Source: JANQLU01 sp964434955
GTDB taxonomy: Bacteria > Planctomycetota > Planctomycetia > Pirellulales > Pirellulaceae
Direction of reading: 5' to 3'
Assembly: GCA_964434955.1 (NCBI GenBank)
Contig: CAYSXI010000251.1
Coordinates: forward strand, 1 to 5,990
DNA length: 5,990 nt
Positions 1-5,990 of this stretch are shown one piece after another (within the stretch, counting starts at the first letter, position 1; each line of letters begins with the position of its first letter). The notes below the pieces were generated by a model. That model searched no databases. It saw only the letters and a list, made by a program, of their open reading frames with translations, and had not been told where the DNA came from. The translations under genes were made by a program, and so were the position numbers.

Positions 1-2420
1 GTACGATTCTTGCCAACGAATTCAGGTATCAACTCATCGGTGATGATAGGCTTGATGGCGTCACGCAATTCGGGACCAAATTGTTTCGGGTCGGCGTTGA
101 GAAAAAATTGTTTGTAGGGAAGAATTTCATTCGGATATCTCCGTCTCGCAATCTTGTACAAGACATCCAGCCCTCCCGGAACGTCTGCCAACGAGGAAGC
201 AATCGACTCGAGATGCGCGTCGTAGGTGCTCGCGATGTTTTGCCCGCCAACCGCCGTTTTGGTTCCCTGGTAGTCGGTGAATGCATGCCGCAAATTTTCT
301 TTTGCCAGTTGATGAACCTCGGGGCCAGCCCGCTTGATTTGTTCTCTGATTCCGCCAATCAATCCGAGGGTCACAGCGGAACGTTGGTTCGTTCGAATTA
401 ATTCGCCAACCGCCGGAATCACTTTTTTGTAATAGCGTTGATCGGCGACGACGTTCGTCACCGAAATGAGAGCGGCATTTCTCAACCACCATTCTTCATG
501 CTCCAGGTAGGGCAAAAGCAAGTCGACATGCGGACCAAGCCAATCCGCGGGCGCGTGCCCAAGAACTCGAAGCACCGAATCGCGAACCGTCCATGCCTCA
601 TCCATGTTTTTGAGGGAACGGATCGCCAAGTCGAACACTTCACGCGTCAGGATTTTTTGCCGTCGTTCTCGCCGAAGAATTTCATAGACGGCCGACCACA
701 TGGCTTGCCGCACGCGCGGATCCTTGTGCTGTAAAAATTCCATTAGCAACGCCGGGCGAACTTTGCCGCCTGCAGAACGCCAGCCAATGTAGCCACTGTT
801 GATGCCCAGGACTTTGTTTGCCGCGACAAATCGAATGTTGTTGTCCTGATGGAAGATATACATCCGTAGTTCCGCATCGGAGACCTTTCCGGCGCGATGA
901 AGGCGATTCAACACGGGGCGACTGGCATCGTCGCGTAGCGTTTCCTGCTTCAGGTCACGGCGTTTGCCGTTTTCGTCTGCGACGGATTCCAGGGACAGAA
1001 AGGCATTATCCGCATGAGTTCCCCAGGGCTGACTCGGAAGCTTGAATTGCCTGGAATACTTCGTCGGTGGTGCGCCGGATATTCGTAAGGTTTTTCTCGG
1101 GATCGTATAGGTTAGCGCATAGGCGGTCCCCCAACCGCCATTCCACTTGGGCCCGTCGTATCCTCCGCCGCCAAGGATCCCGAAGGAACCATCGTGTCGC
1201 CTTGAAAGCTCGTAGTGCCATCGGCGATTATCCATAAACTCGCGATATTGTTTTGGCCTTTTGTCATAAAGCAGCCCCATCGCGGGGCTGCGCCAAGACT
1301 CACCGATGCCACCTCCAGTGTGCCCATGCAGCATGAAGCTTGTCGTGTAAAAACTGGTCATCGCACAAACGTCACGCGCTTTGGCATAGACCGATTTCTC
1401 GCCTTCCGGAGTCAGGGCCGCCGCAGCCGCCATGGCGAATGCGAGGTTTCCATTTTTGCCGTTATCCACGAAACCCATCTCCGGCCGGCCGTCGCCATAG
1501 GGGTTTCCGCCACGTCCGGCGTACCGATAGAAATGAACCAGCGCACCTAGCAATGCATGATCGGGAACGTCGGCGCCGCATTCCTTGGCCAACATCAAGA
1601 AGGTTACGACGGCAGTTCCGCCTGCGTTGAGGTGCCCCATTCCGTAAGTCACGCTGGGTACGCCGCCACGCCCGGCCCAACCGTCCAGGTACTGACCTTT
1701 GACCGCGTTGTCGACCCATTTTTGGATTCCCGGCAAAACCTCTTCGTCACCGGTTCGCAGATAGTATTCGCAAAGAGGGATTCCGCCATAACCCAAGTAC
1801 CAGGCATAAGTTGATGGCTTGTTGGCAACCGATCTTGCCCATTTCTTGACCACTTCGACGTCTTTTTCTTCGCCCGTTGAGAGCAGAAACAACATCCCGA
1901 TCCCGCCGAAACCAGGGTTTGCCCCGGGCTTGGAGAGGTAGTCAGCGAAATTGCGAACAATCTTGTCGGATTTGGGGCAATTGAGCGGCCAGGTTTCACT
2001 GTAGGCGCCAAGGACAGGAATCTCGATGACCACTTTTTCTTTTTTGCCTTTGATGGCCAAGCGGATTTTTCCATCAGTCGCTTCGGCGGCGGCGATCAGA
2101 TTCCCAAGTTGGATCCTCGGGTCAATGTCCTTTAAGGTTTCCCCGTTGATGGATTCGATGATCTGCCCCGCCTGCAATTTTCCGGTCGCCTCGGCAGGCG
2201 AATTCGGTTCGACGTGACTGATCCGCATTGTGAATGCGGGCTGGATAAGATCGATTCCCAATCCGACCGGTCCAAACCGCTTAATGTTGGTTAGCGAAGA
2301 TTCTTCATTGGGCCGCGTCGAAAATAAACCTTCAGCCGAGCGATAGAAGCTTTGGCCCGTGAGACTTGCTGGAATCAGAATCGCGAAAACAAACGCGACG
2401 ATCAAAGTGGTTTTTGTCAT
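1..2420 (-). CDS. Exported PDZ / DUF6288-like / HEAT-repeat protein, 3' end beyond the window
   Basis: The frame is open from ATG at 2420 to the left edge: 806 codons plus two bases, with no stop. An in-frame TAG lies directly before this ATG, so no longer start is possible; a weak AGGA sits three bases upstream. Residues 1-23 look like a signal peptide (hydrophobic 5-20). Residues about 48-138 resemble a PDZ domain (GPVGLG loop, then SPAEATGKLQAGQIIESING). Residues about 139-450 match my memory of DUF6288 proteins of Planctomycetes and Verrucomicrobia: PVLGAYSETWPLNCPKS at 135-151, GYGG, YGMGHLNAGG, NPYGDGRPEMGF, HDGSF and GGWGTAYAL. This Gly/Trp/Tyr-rich helical stretch suggests an alpha/alpha toroid, which is inference. 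Residues about 510-660 contain HEAT-like units (HKDPRVRQAMWSAV, HEEWWLRNAALISV). No protease or nuclease active site was seen. It is probably periplasmic or surface-located, with a binding or scaffolding role or an unknown enzyme activity. It follows the esterase gene by 51 bp. The family call is from recall, not a search. Confidence 0.82.
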   Translation of the reverse strand, partial: MTKTTLIVAFVFAILIPASLTGQSFYRSAEGLFSTRPNEESSLTNIKRFGPVGLGIDLIQPAFTMRISHVEPNSPAEATGKLQAGQIIESINGETLKDIDPRIQLGNLIAAAEATDGKIRLAIKGKKEKVVIEIPVLGAYSETWPLNCPKSDKIVRNFADYLSKPGANPGFGGIGMLFLLSTGEEKDVEVVKKWARSVANKPSTYAWYLGYGGIPLCEYYLRTGDEEVLPGIQKWVDNAVKGQYLDGWAGRGGVPSVTYGMGHLNAGGTAVVTFLMLAKECGADVPDHALLGALVHFYRYAGRGGNPYGDGRPEMGFVDNGKNGNLAFAMAAAAALTPEGEKSVYAKARDVCAMTSFYTTSFMLHGHTGGGIGESWRSPAMGLLYDKRPKQYREFMDNRRWHYELSRRHDGSFGILGGGGYDGPKWNGGWGTAYALTYTIPRKTLRISGAPPTKYSRQFKLPSQPWGTHADNAFLSLESVADENGKRRDLKQETLRDDASRPVLNRLHRAGKVSDAELRMYIFHQDNNIRFVAANKVLGINSGYIGWRSAGGKVRPALLMEFLQHKDPRVRQAMWSAVYEILRRERRQKILTREVFDLAIRSLKNMDEAWTVRDSVLRVLGHAPADWLGPHVDLLLPYLEHEEWWLRNAALISVTNVVADQRYYKKVIPAVGELIRTNQRSAVTLGLIGGIREQIKRAGPEVHQLAKENLRHAFTDYQGTKTAVGGQNIASTYDAHLESIASSLADVPGGLDVLYKIARRRYPNEILPYKQFFLNADPKQFGPELRDAIKPIITDELIPEFVGKNR
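1271..1291. repeat. Perfect GC-rich inverted repeat inside the PDZ/DUF6288 gene
   Basis: GCAGCCCC at 1271-1278 and GGGGCTGC at 1284-1291 are perfect reverse complements separated by a five-base loop. In the minus-strand transcript the stem is followed by only three U residues, so it does not look like an intrinsic terminator. It falls in codons for residues about 377-384 (RSPAMGLL). It could be chance, or an RNA structure that slows translation. Confidence 0.5.
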
Positions 2421-2471
2421 CTATCCTACGCCAGTCGAAATCCAAACTTCATGTAAAAACGAACAGGTCTT
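2421..2471 (-). other. Short intergenic spacer, probable operon junction
   Basis: The spacer between the esterase stop codon and the start of the PDZ/DUF6288 gene is 51 bp. It contains no hairpin followed by a T run on the minus strand and no convincing promoter. The short distance and shared direction suggest that the downstream gene is read from the esterase transcript. The only ribosome-site candidate is the AGGA close to the ATG, so the downstream gene may be weakly or reinitiation-translated; that is inference. Confidence 0.55.
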
Positions 2472-5357
2472 TTACTTGCCTGCCCGAGCCTTTTCTCCAA
2501 GCTGTTTCGCGATATCCTCCAGGCTTTTTGGCCATTGATCCATCTCGATCGTGGGCGCAGACAAGCCTGTTTTTCCGATTCCAGAGATCAGATTTTCTGA
2601 CGGGTGGGCATAAATAAATTTCACTTCTTTCTGATCAAAGGTTTGAGGAAGACTCAACGCCAATGCTTGCAGGGACGGTGAGTAGATACGGAGGTCATCA
2701 CTGATATTTTTCTCGCCGGGCACCCAAACGTAACCCGTGATGGCAAAAGGCGAATTCGGACAAATACAAAAATTGTAAGTGTGTGTTGGCGTCTCGGTTC
2801 GGCTTGCCCATTGGTTGTAGTAAGGTTGTGGAAAAGCTGGTGCCGCGTCGGCCATTTCGACCGGAATCGATTTCTTGGCGTTGAGCAAGGCTGCAATCTT
2901 TTGATTGTATTGCTTGATCGTCTCGATATATTCGACAACCGCTTTCTTGCATACGTCCGTATTGGGATAAGCAAGATTCAATTCATCACGGGCTTCTTCA
3001 AATCCTTTGGCCGTTTGCAAGGCTTGATAGGACATCCACGTGACAGGCGGGTTTTCCGCACCAAGTGTTACGATGCCCAGCGGTACGCCCTCTTCCTTCA
3101 GCTTGGAAGCAAAATGATAAGCAAAAACCGATGGCGGATCTCCGACGTCGTCGAAATCAGCTGCTTGCCATGACGCGACATACTTTCCACCGCCGATTTC
3201 CATCTTGAGTTTTCGCGGCGATCGAAACCTCCGCGCTTTGGTCTTGATACGGAATTCTCGAACAAGCGGCAAAGCTGCCAACTTGACCGACTTGCCTTTG
3301 TCGGCACGGATGAGTTGACCATCGAGTTGCCTGGAGCCGGTGACGAACCAAACGTCCCCAACCCAAACCTGCTTGATGATTCGGCTTTCACCCGCACTGC
3401 TTTTGATGACGAGATCACGCGGCTCGGAAGAAGCTTTCATCGGCTGCAGCGTGATCCTCCATTTTTCAAACTCGTCAACTTTGGCGGTCTTTGTTTGCCC
3501 ACCAAAGGAGACGGTGATTTCGCTTCCGGGAATCCCATGCCCCCAAACTGGCACCTCTTTGTTTCTTTGCAGGATGCAACGATCGCGAAACAAGGTTGCT
3601 GGCAACAAATAAGATCGCTTTCCATACTTCCGTTCGATTTCCGCCTTCTTCGCAGCAACGATTTTCGGATCGTCCTCCTCGAACATCTGCTTGCCGTCAA
3701 AGTAGGCAAATGGCAAAGCCGGCAAACCGGCTTCGTTGTACAGATTAGCGCCAATTGGGCTATTGTTGTACGCATACTGGACACCAACAGGCTCTTTGAC
3801 GGCATCCGCTGAAACCACGACTTCGTTTCCGACAATAATGGCTTCTGCCGCGTGCCAAATTTTGTCTTTGCCGGCCAAACGGAAATGGGCCAAGGGAGCG
3901 CCCGGGGTCGGTTTCGCGGGTTCCACAAACGCATCGGGGCTTTTTCTGGCGTCGGCTTCCATTCCTTTGCTGCCAACCATCAGATTTCCGCCCGCACCCA
4001 GCTGCTTGAATCGCACCCGAACTTGGTTGCCCTCAACGATGTGCGAATCGTAGATCGGCCCAACAAATGCAATCTTCTTCCCGTACTGTTTAGCCAAAGC
4101 CCAACGAGCCAATCTCGTTCCTGGATCGAGTTTATTGAACGGATGGATGCCGCCCGGTCTGGCAGGATTCAAATCATGCTGAGCGACCATTCCGACGTTC
4201 TTGTTTCGCAAAAAGTAAAGCGTTTGAGCTTCTCGCAAATCGGCGAAACCCACATTATTTGGATCCGGATTTCCGTAGCATTGTAGTTGCGTGAAGTAGA
4301 AGGGCAGATCGGGCCGCTGCCAGTTTTTTCGCCAACCATTCACAAGGGCTTCCATCTTGTCCGCGTAAATTTTCCCGTCACCCGAGTTGCTTTCACCTTG
4401 GCACCAGATCGCACCGCGAATGGCAAAGGGAATCAATGGCGCAATCTTGCGGTTGTACATTCGCGAGGGACCTTTCCAATCTTCCGTGATTCCCGGCAAA
4501 CTGGGCCGTGGCAAAGCGGTTCCACCACGGTTCATCAATCGCTCGCTTTCCGCTTGCCAGGTTTTCAGACTTGCAAAATAGGCGGCATACGCTTTCCTGC
4601 TTTCCGCGGTCGTTGGATTGCTTTCGCGAATTCGCGCGGCAACCTTCTGCAGCTTTGGATGGTCTGCGAATCCTTCATAAGCGGTGAACGACTCGATCGG
4701 TGTCGCCCCATGGGAACTGCGGAGGATTCCAACCGGGACTTTTAGTTGATCGTGCAGTTCAAATGCAAACGCTAACGAAAGCGCCGAAAAGTTGCCGGCC
4801 GATTTTGCGGATTTCCATCCCTCTTTGGAAGTCGTCCTCGTTTGCGGAAAAACGGAAGATCCGATGTCCACAGTGAACTCACGAATCGGTATCGGTTCCT
4901 TCGACCGCGAGACTCGATTTGCCAAGTCACGACAGTTTGACTTGCCGGCCACCCAATCCATATTGGATTGTCCTGAGGCAAACCAGACTTCGCCGACCAA
5001 CACATTTTGAACGGTAATTGCCTTATACGTTCCTTTAACTTTGAGTTGTCGCGGTTCTGCCGAAGCCTTCAATGAGTCCAGGTCAACTCGCCAACGCCCT
5101 TTTTCATCCGTCTTGGTCGTTTTCTCCTGGCCAGCGAATTGAACAACCACTTGGCTGCCGGGTTCTGCCCACCCCCAGACAGGCACTGGCATATTTCTCT
5201 GGAGGATCAGGCCGTCGACGAAAGGTGTCGCCAATTCAAGTCTTGAACGCTCTTTGTCGGATTGAGCGACAGCTTGGCGCAATGATGAATCACTGTTTCC
5301 GGCGACGATAGACCAAATGACCGCTAACGCAATCAAACTTGTGTTGATTCTTTTCAT
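2472..5357 (-). CDS. Exported sialate O-acetylesterase-like protein (SASA/DUF303) with a degenerate second copy
   Basis: Complete 961-residue protein, ATG at 5357 and TAA at 2474-2472. The start is the first Met before a clear signal sequence (hydrophobic 7-19; cleavage near residue 20, or after AVA at 31); the ribosome site is only a weak purine-rich AAGAAAG. Copy 1 (about 40-560) has the family order: N-terminal beta domain (ILQRN, VPVWG), nucleophile motif GQSNMDW with Ser131, FAIRGAIWCQGESN at 311-324, the histidine block GGIHPFNK with His405, and a C-terminal beta region ending NLYNEAGLPALPF. Such enzymes hydrolyse O-acetyl esters on sialic acids or other sugars, such as xylan or algal glycans; the substrate cannot be read here. 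The Asp commonly two residues before His in bacterial members is Gly403, but Asp395 could serve. Copy 2 (about 583-905) repeats the N-terminal part, has Arg676 at the Ser131 position and PGEKN for QGESN, and stops before a histidine block. Family members are usually about 500-650 residues. Confidence 0.92.
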   Translation of the reverse strand: MKRINTSLIALAVIWSIVAGNSDSSLRQAVAQSDKERSRLELATPFVDGLILQRNMPVPVWGWAEPGSQVVVQFAGQEKTTKTDEKGRWRVDLDSLKASAEPRQLKVKGTYKAITVQNVLVGEVWFASGQSNMDWVAGKSNCRDLANRVSRSKEPIPIREFTVDIGSSVFPQTRTTSKEGWKSAKSAGNFSALSLAFAFELHDQLKVPVGILRSSHGATPIESFTAYEGFADHPKLQKVAARIRESNPTTAESRKAYAAYFASLKTWQAESERLMNRGGTALPRPSLPGITEDWKGPSRMYNRKIAPLIPFAIRGAIWCQGESNSGDGKIYADKMEALVNGWRKNWQRPDLPFYFTQLQCYGNPDPNNVGFADLREAQTLYFLRNKNVGMVAQHDLNPARPGGIHPFNKLDPGTRLARWALAKQYGKKIAFVGPIYDSHIVEGNQVRVRFKQLGAGGNLMVGSKGMEADARKSPDAFVEPAKPTPGAPLAHFRLAGKDKIWHAAEAIIVGNEVVVSADAVKEPVGVQYAYNNSPIGANLYNEAGLPALPFAYFDGKQMFEEDDPKIVAAKKAEIERKYGKRSYLLPATLFRDRCILQRNKEVPVWGHGIPGSEITVSFGGQTKTAKVDEFEKWRITLQPMKASSEPRDLVIKSSAGESRIIKQVWVGDVWFVTGSRQLDGQLIRADKGKSVKLAALPLVREFRIKTKARRFRSPRKLKMEIGGGKYVASWQAADFDDVGDPPSVFAYHFASKLKEEGVPLGIVTLGAENPPVTWMSYQALQTAKGFEEARDELNLAYPNTDVCKKAVVEYIETIKQYNQKIAALLNAKKSIPVEMADAAPAFPQPYYNQWASRTETPTHTYNFCICPNSPFAITGYVWVPGEKNISDDLRIYSPSLQALALSLPQTFDQKEVKFIYAHPSENLISGIGKTGLSAPTIEMDQWPKSLEDIAKQLGEKARAGK
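2640..3615 (-). repeat. Second, inactive SASA copy inside the esterase gene
   Basis: This stretch encodes residues of about 583-905 and is a protein-level repeat of about 40-365 of the same protein. Anchors shared by both copies are ILQRN, VPVWG, PGS, KAS-EPR-L, VG-VWF--G, a YN pair before the core strand, and FAI-G--W--GE-N. The copies differ at many synonymous sites (for example in the codons for ILQRN), so the duplication is old. The nucleophile position is Arg676 (codon 3332-3330) and the QGESN motif has become PGEKN (880-884). The copy ends where the first copy would continue to its catalytic histidine. It is probably a non-catalytic binding or structural module; that role is inferred. 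Confidence 0.85.
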
Positions 5358-5481
5358 TTTCTTTCTTGAACCTCAAAGGCAGCTTCTCAAACTAAAAGCG
5401 GTCAAACCATTTCCGGCCCAAGCCGAATTCGTGTTCAAACGGCCCAATGAAATGGATAATGATCTGATTTCGGAGAAACGT

Positions 5482-5510
5482 TTAACAAACTCCGCTAAAC
5501 CCGATAAATT
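5482..5510 (+). promoter_or_regulatory. Candidate sigma70-type promoter of the DUF1579 gene
   Basis: TTAACA at 5482-5487 matches the -35 consensus at five of six bases, and TAAATT at 5505-5510 matches the -10 consensus at four of six. The spacer is exactly 17 bases. An alternative -10, TAATAT, starts at 5510. Transcription would begin near 5517-5520, giving a leader of roughly 70 bases. Planctomycete promoters are poorly defined, so this rests on the general bacterial consensus only. Confidence 0.35.
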
Positions 5511-5575
5511 AATATTTGAGGCCATCATTCCGGCGAGACAACCCAAGGGCCATGCGCTCGCCCCCCGAAAATTGA

Positions 5576-5580
5576 AAGGA
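5576..5580 (+). promoter_or_regulatory. Ribosome binding site of the DUF1579 gene
   Basis: AAGGA lies six bases before the ATG at 5587. It is the best Shine-Dalgarno match in the window and fixes the start of the rightmost gene. It directly follows, by one base, the stop codon of a seven-codon frame at 5552-5575. Confidence 0.7.
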
Positions 5581-5586
5581 AGACCC

Positions 5587-5990
5587 ATGAAGGTTTTTGC
5601 GAACCTGTTGACACTTCTGCTTTTTTTGCCGCAGTTTGGCGTCGCTCAACAGGATTCTGAGAAAGGGAAACCCGCCGAAAGTGGCATGGGATTCCTGAAA
5701 AAGTTTGAAGGGAACTGGAAAACCGATTTTAACGGAACCATGGAATCTCGAATTGTTGCCGATCGTTGGTTGGTCAACGAAATTAGCTTCCAAAAAGGCG
5801 TTTTCTCAATTCAAACCATCGGCTACGACAAGAAGCAAAAGAAATTTGTCGGCACCTGGGTCGATGGGACTTCCGATCACATTTGGCACTATGTTGGAAC
5901 GCTCGATAAATCGGGCAACAAAATCGTGCTTGAGGCCGAAGGCCCCGACATGAATGACGCGAAGAAGATGCGGCTCTACCGGGACAGCTA
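5587..5990 (+). CDS. Exported DUF1579 family protein, 3' end beyond the window
   Basis: The frame is open from ATG at 5587 to the right edge: 134 codons plus two bases. A good AAGGA sits six bases upstream. Residues 1-20 form a signal peptide (Lys2, hydrophobic 3-19, cleavage probably after GVA, before QQDSEKGK), so the product is exported. From residue 33 the sequence follows the DUF1579 pattern as I recall it: a Gly-Asn-Trp start (EGNWKTDFNG, 41-50), an ESRIVADRWLVNE segment (53-65), the motif GYDKKQKKFVGTWVDG (79-94), then GTLDKSGNKIVLEAEG (104-119). The fold is expected to be a small beta-barrel-like domain. No catalytic residues or biochemical function are established for the family that I know of. 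Members are usually about 170-200 residues including the signal, so some 40-60 residues are probably missing. It is divergent from the esterase gene; a functional link is not shown. Confidence 0.85.
   Translation, partial: MKVFANLLTLLLFLPQFGVAQQDSEKGKPAESGMGFLKKFEGNWKTDFNGTMESRIVADRWLVNEISFQKGVFSIQTIGYDKKQKKFVGTWVDGTSDHIWHYVGTLDKSGNKIVLEAEGPDMNDAKKMRLYRDS

Larger units (their letters stand above)
5358..5586. promoter_or_regulatory. Divergent intergenic region with promoter elements
   Basis: This is a 229-bp region between the two divergent starts, holding no gene of normal size. It includes an AT-rich core at about 5505-5517, short repeats of TCAAA(C), a duplicated CGGCCCAA, and a seven-codon reading frame just before the DUF1579 gene. 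Both flanking genes must be transcribed from here, unless the esterase gene has a promoter inside the neighbour. I found a fair plus-strand promoter candidate but none I trust on the minus strand, although the AT-rich core could serve both directions. Confidence 0.6.

Noticed and set aside
1649..2074. 141-codon minus-strand open frame
   Set aside because: It lies wholly within the PDZ/DUF6288 gene in a different frame, while the long frame through here carries all recognisable motifs.
3315..3812. 165-codon plus-strand open frame opposite the second esterase copy
   Set aside because: It is antisense to clearly conserved esterase motifs and has no domain or upstream context of its own.
3437..3976. 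179-codon minus-strand open frame overlapping the esterase gene in another frame
   Set aside because: It is a shifted reading of the esterase gene; its composition is low in recognisable structure and rich in Arg, Ser and Lys, as expected of a shadow frame.
4507..4531. CCGTGG/CCACGG inverted repeat in the esterase gene
   Set aside because: A six-base stem with a thirteen-base loop in coding DNA is expected by chance and has no T run.
4287..4745. 152-codon open frame on the plus strand inside the esterase gene
   Set aside because: It is antisense to the well-supported esterase frame, has no recognisable domain, and is explained by the codon bias of the real gene.
4954..4970. Inverted repeat CAATCCA/TGGATTG over the nucleophile motif codons
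   Set aside because: It is a by-product of the codons for the conserved QSNMDW residues; the loop is only three bases and there is no sign of a regulatory role.
2472..5357. The esterase gene as a fusion of two genes by assembly error or frameshift
   Set aside because: The frame is continuous with no stop or shift, the linker at about 560-583 is coherent, and the second copy lacks a signal peptide, as expected for an internal duplication.
1..5990. Mobile element, CRISPR array, tRNA, rRNA or toxin-antitoxin system
   Set aside because: No terminal inverted repeats, transposase motifs, regular spaced repeats, cloverleaf-like sequence or small paired genes were seen; nearly all the DNA is occupied by three exported-protein genes.

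Overview
The window looks like chromosomal DNA of a planctomycete, most likely a member of the Pirellulaceae. That placement is inferred from protein style: large exported proteins of unknown function, a PDZ + DUF6288 + HEAT architecture, an enlarged sialate O-acetylesterase-type esterase and a DUF1579 protein, each with a signal peptide, in DNA of moderate GC. No rRNA, tRNA or universal marker gene is present to test it. No phage, transposon, CRISPR or integrase feature was seen.

Layout. (1) Positions 1-2420, minus strand: the first 806 codons of a large exported protein that runs off the left edge (signal peptide, PDZ domain, DUF6288-like alpha-helical region, HEAT-like repeats). (2) Positions 2472-5357, minus strand: a complete 961-residue exported SASA/DUF303 protein containing two copies of the family unit. 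The first copy keeps the esterase motifs; the second has lost the nucleophile and ends before the catalytic-histidine block. (3) Positions 5358-5586: a 229-bp divergent intergenic region with a plausible sigma70-type promoter facing right and a cluster of short repeats. (4) Positions 5587-5990, plus strand: the first 134 codons of an exported DUF1579 protein that runs off the right edge.

The two minus-strand genes are 51 bp apart with no terminator-like hairpin between them, so they are probably co-transcribed, esterase gene first. Both products should leave the cytoplasm. A reasonable but unproven reading is a periplasmic or cell-surface pair: an esterase that removes O-acetyl groups from a glycan, and a PDZ/toroid/HEAT protein that may act as a scaffold or binding partner. 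The DUF1579 gene is divergently transcribed and its link to the pair is unknown.

The main points of interest are the active-plus-degenerate tandem esterase and its neighbouring PDZ-DUF6288-HEAT protein. No clearly new defence or mobile system was found.
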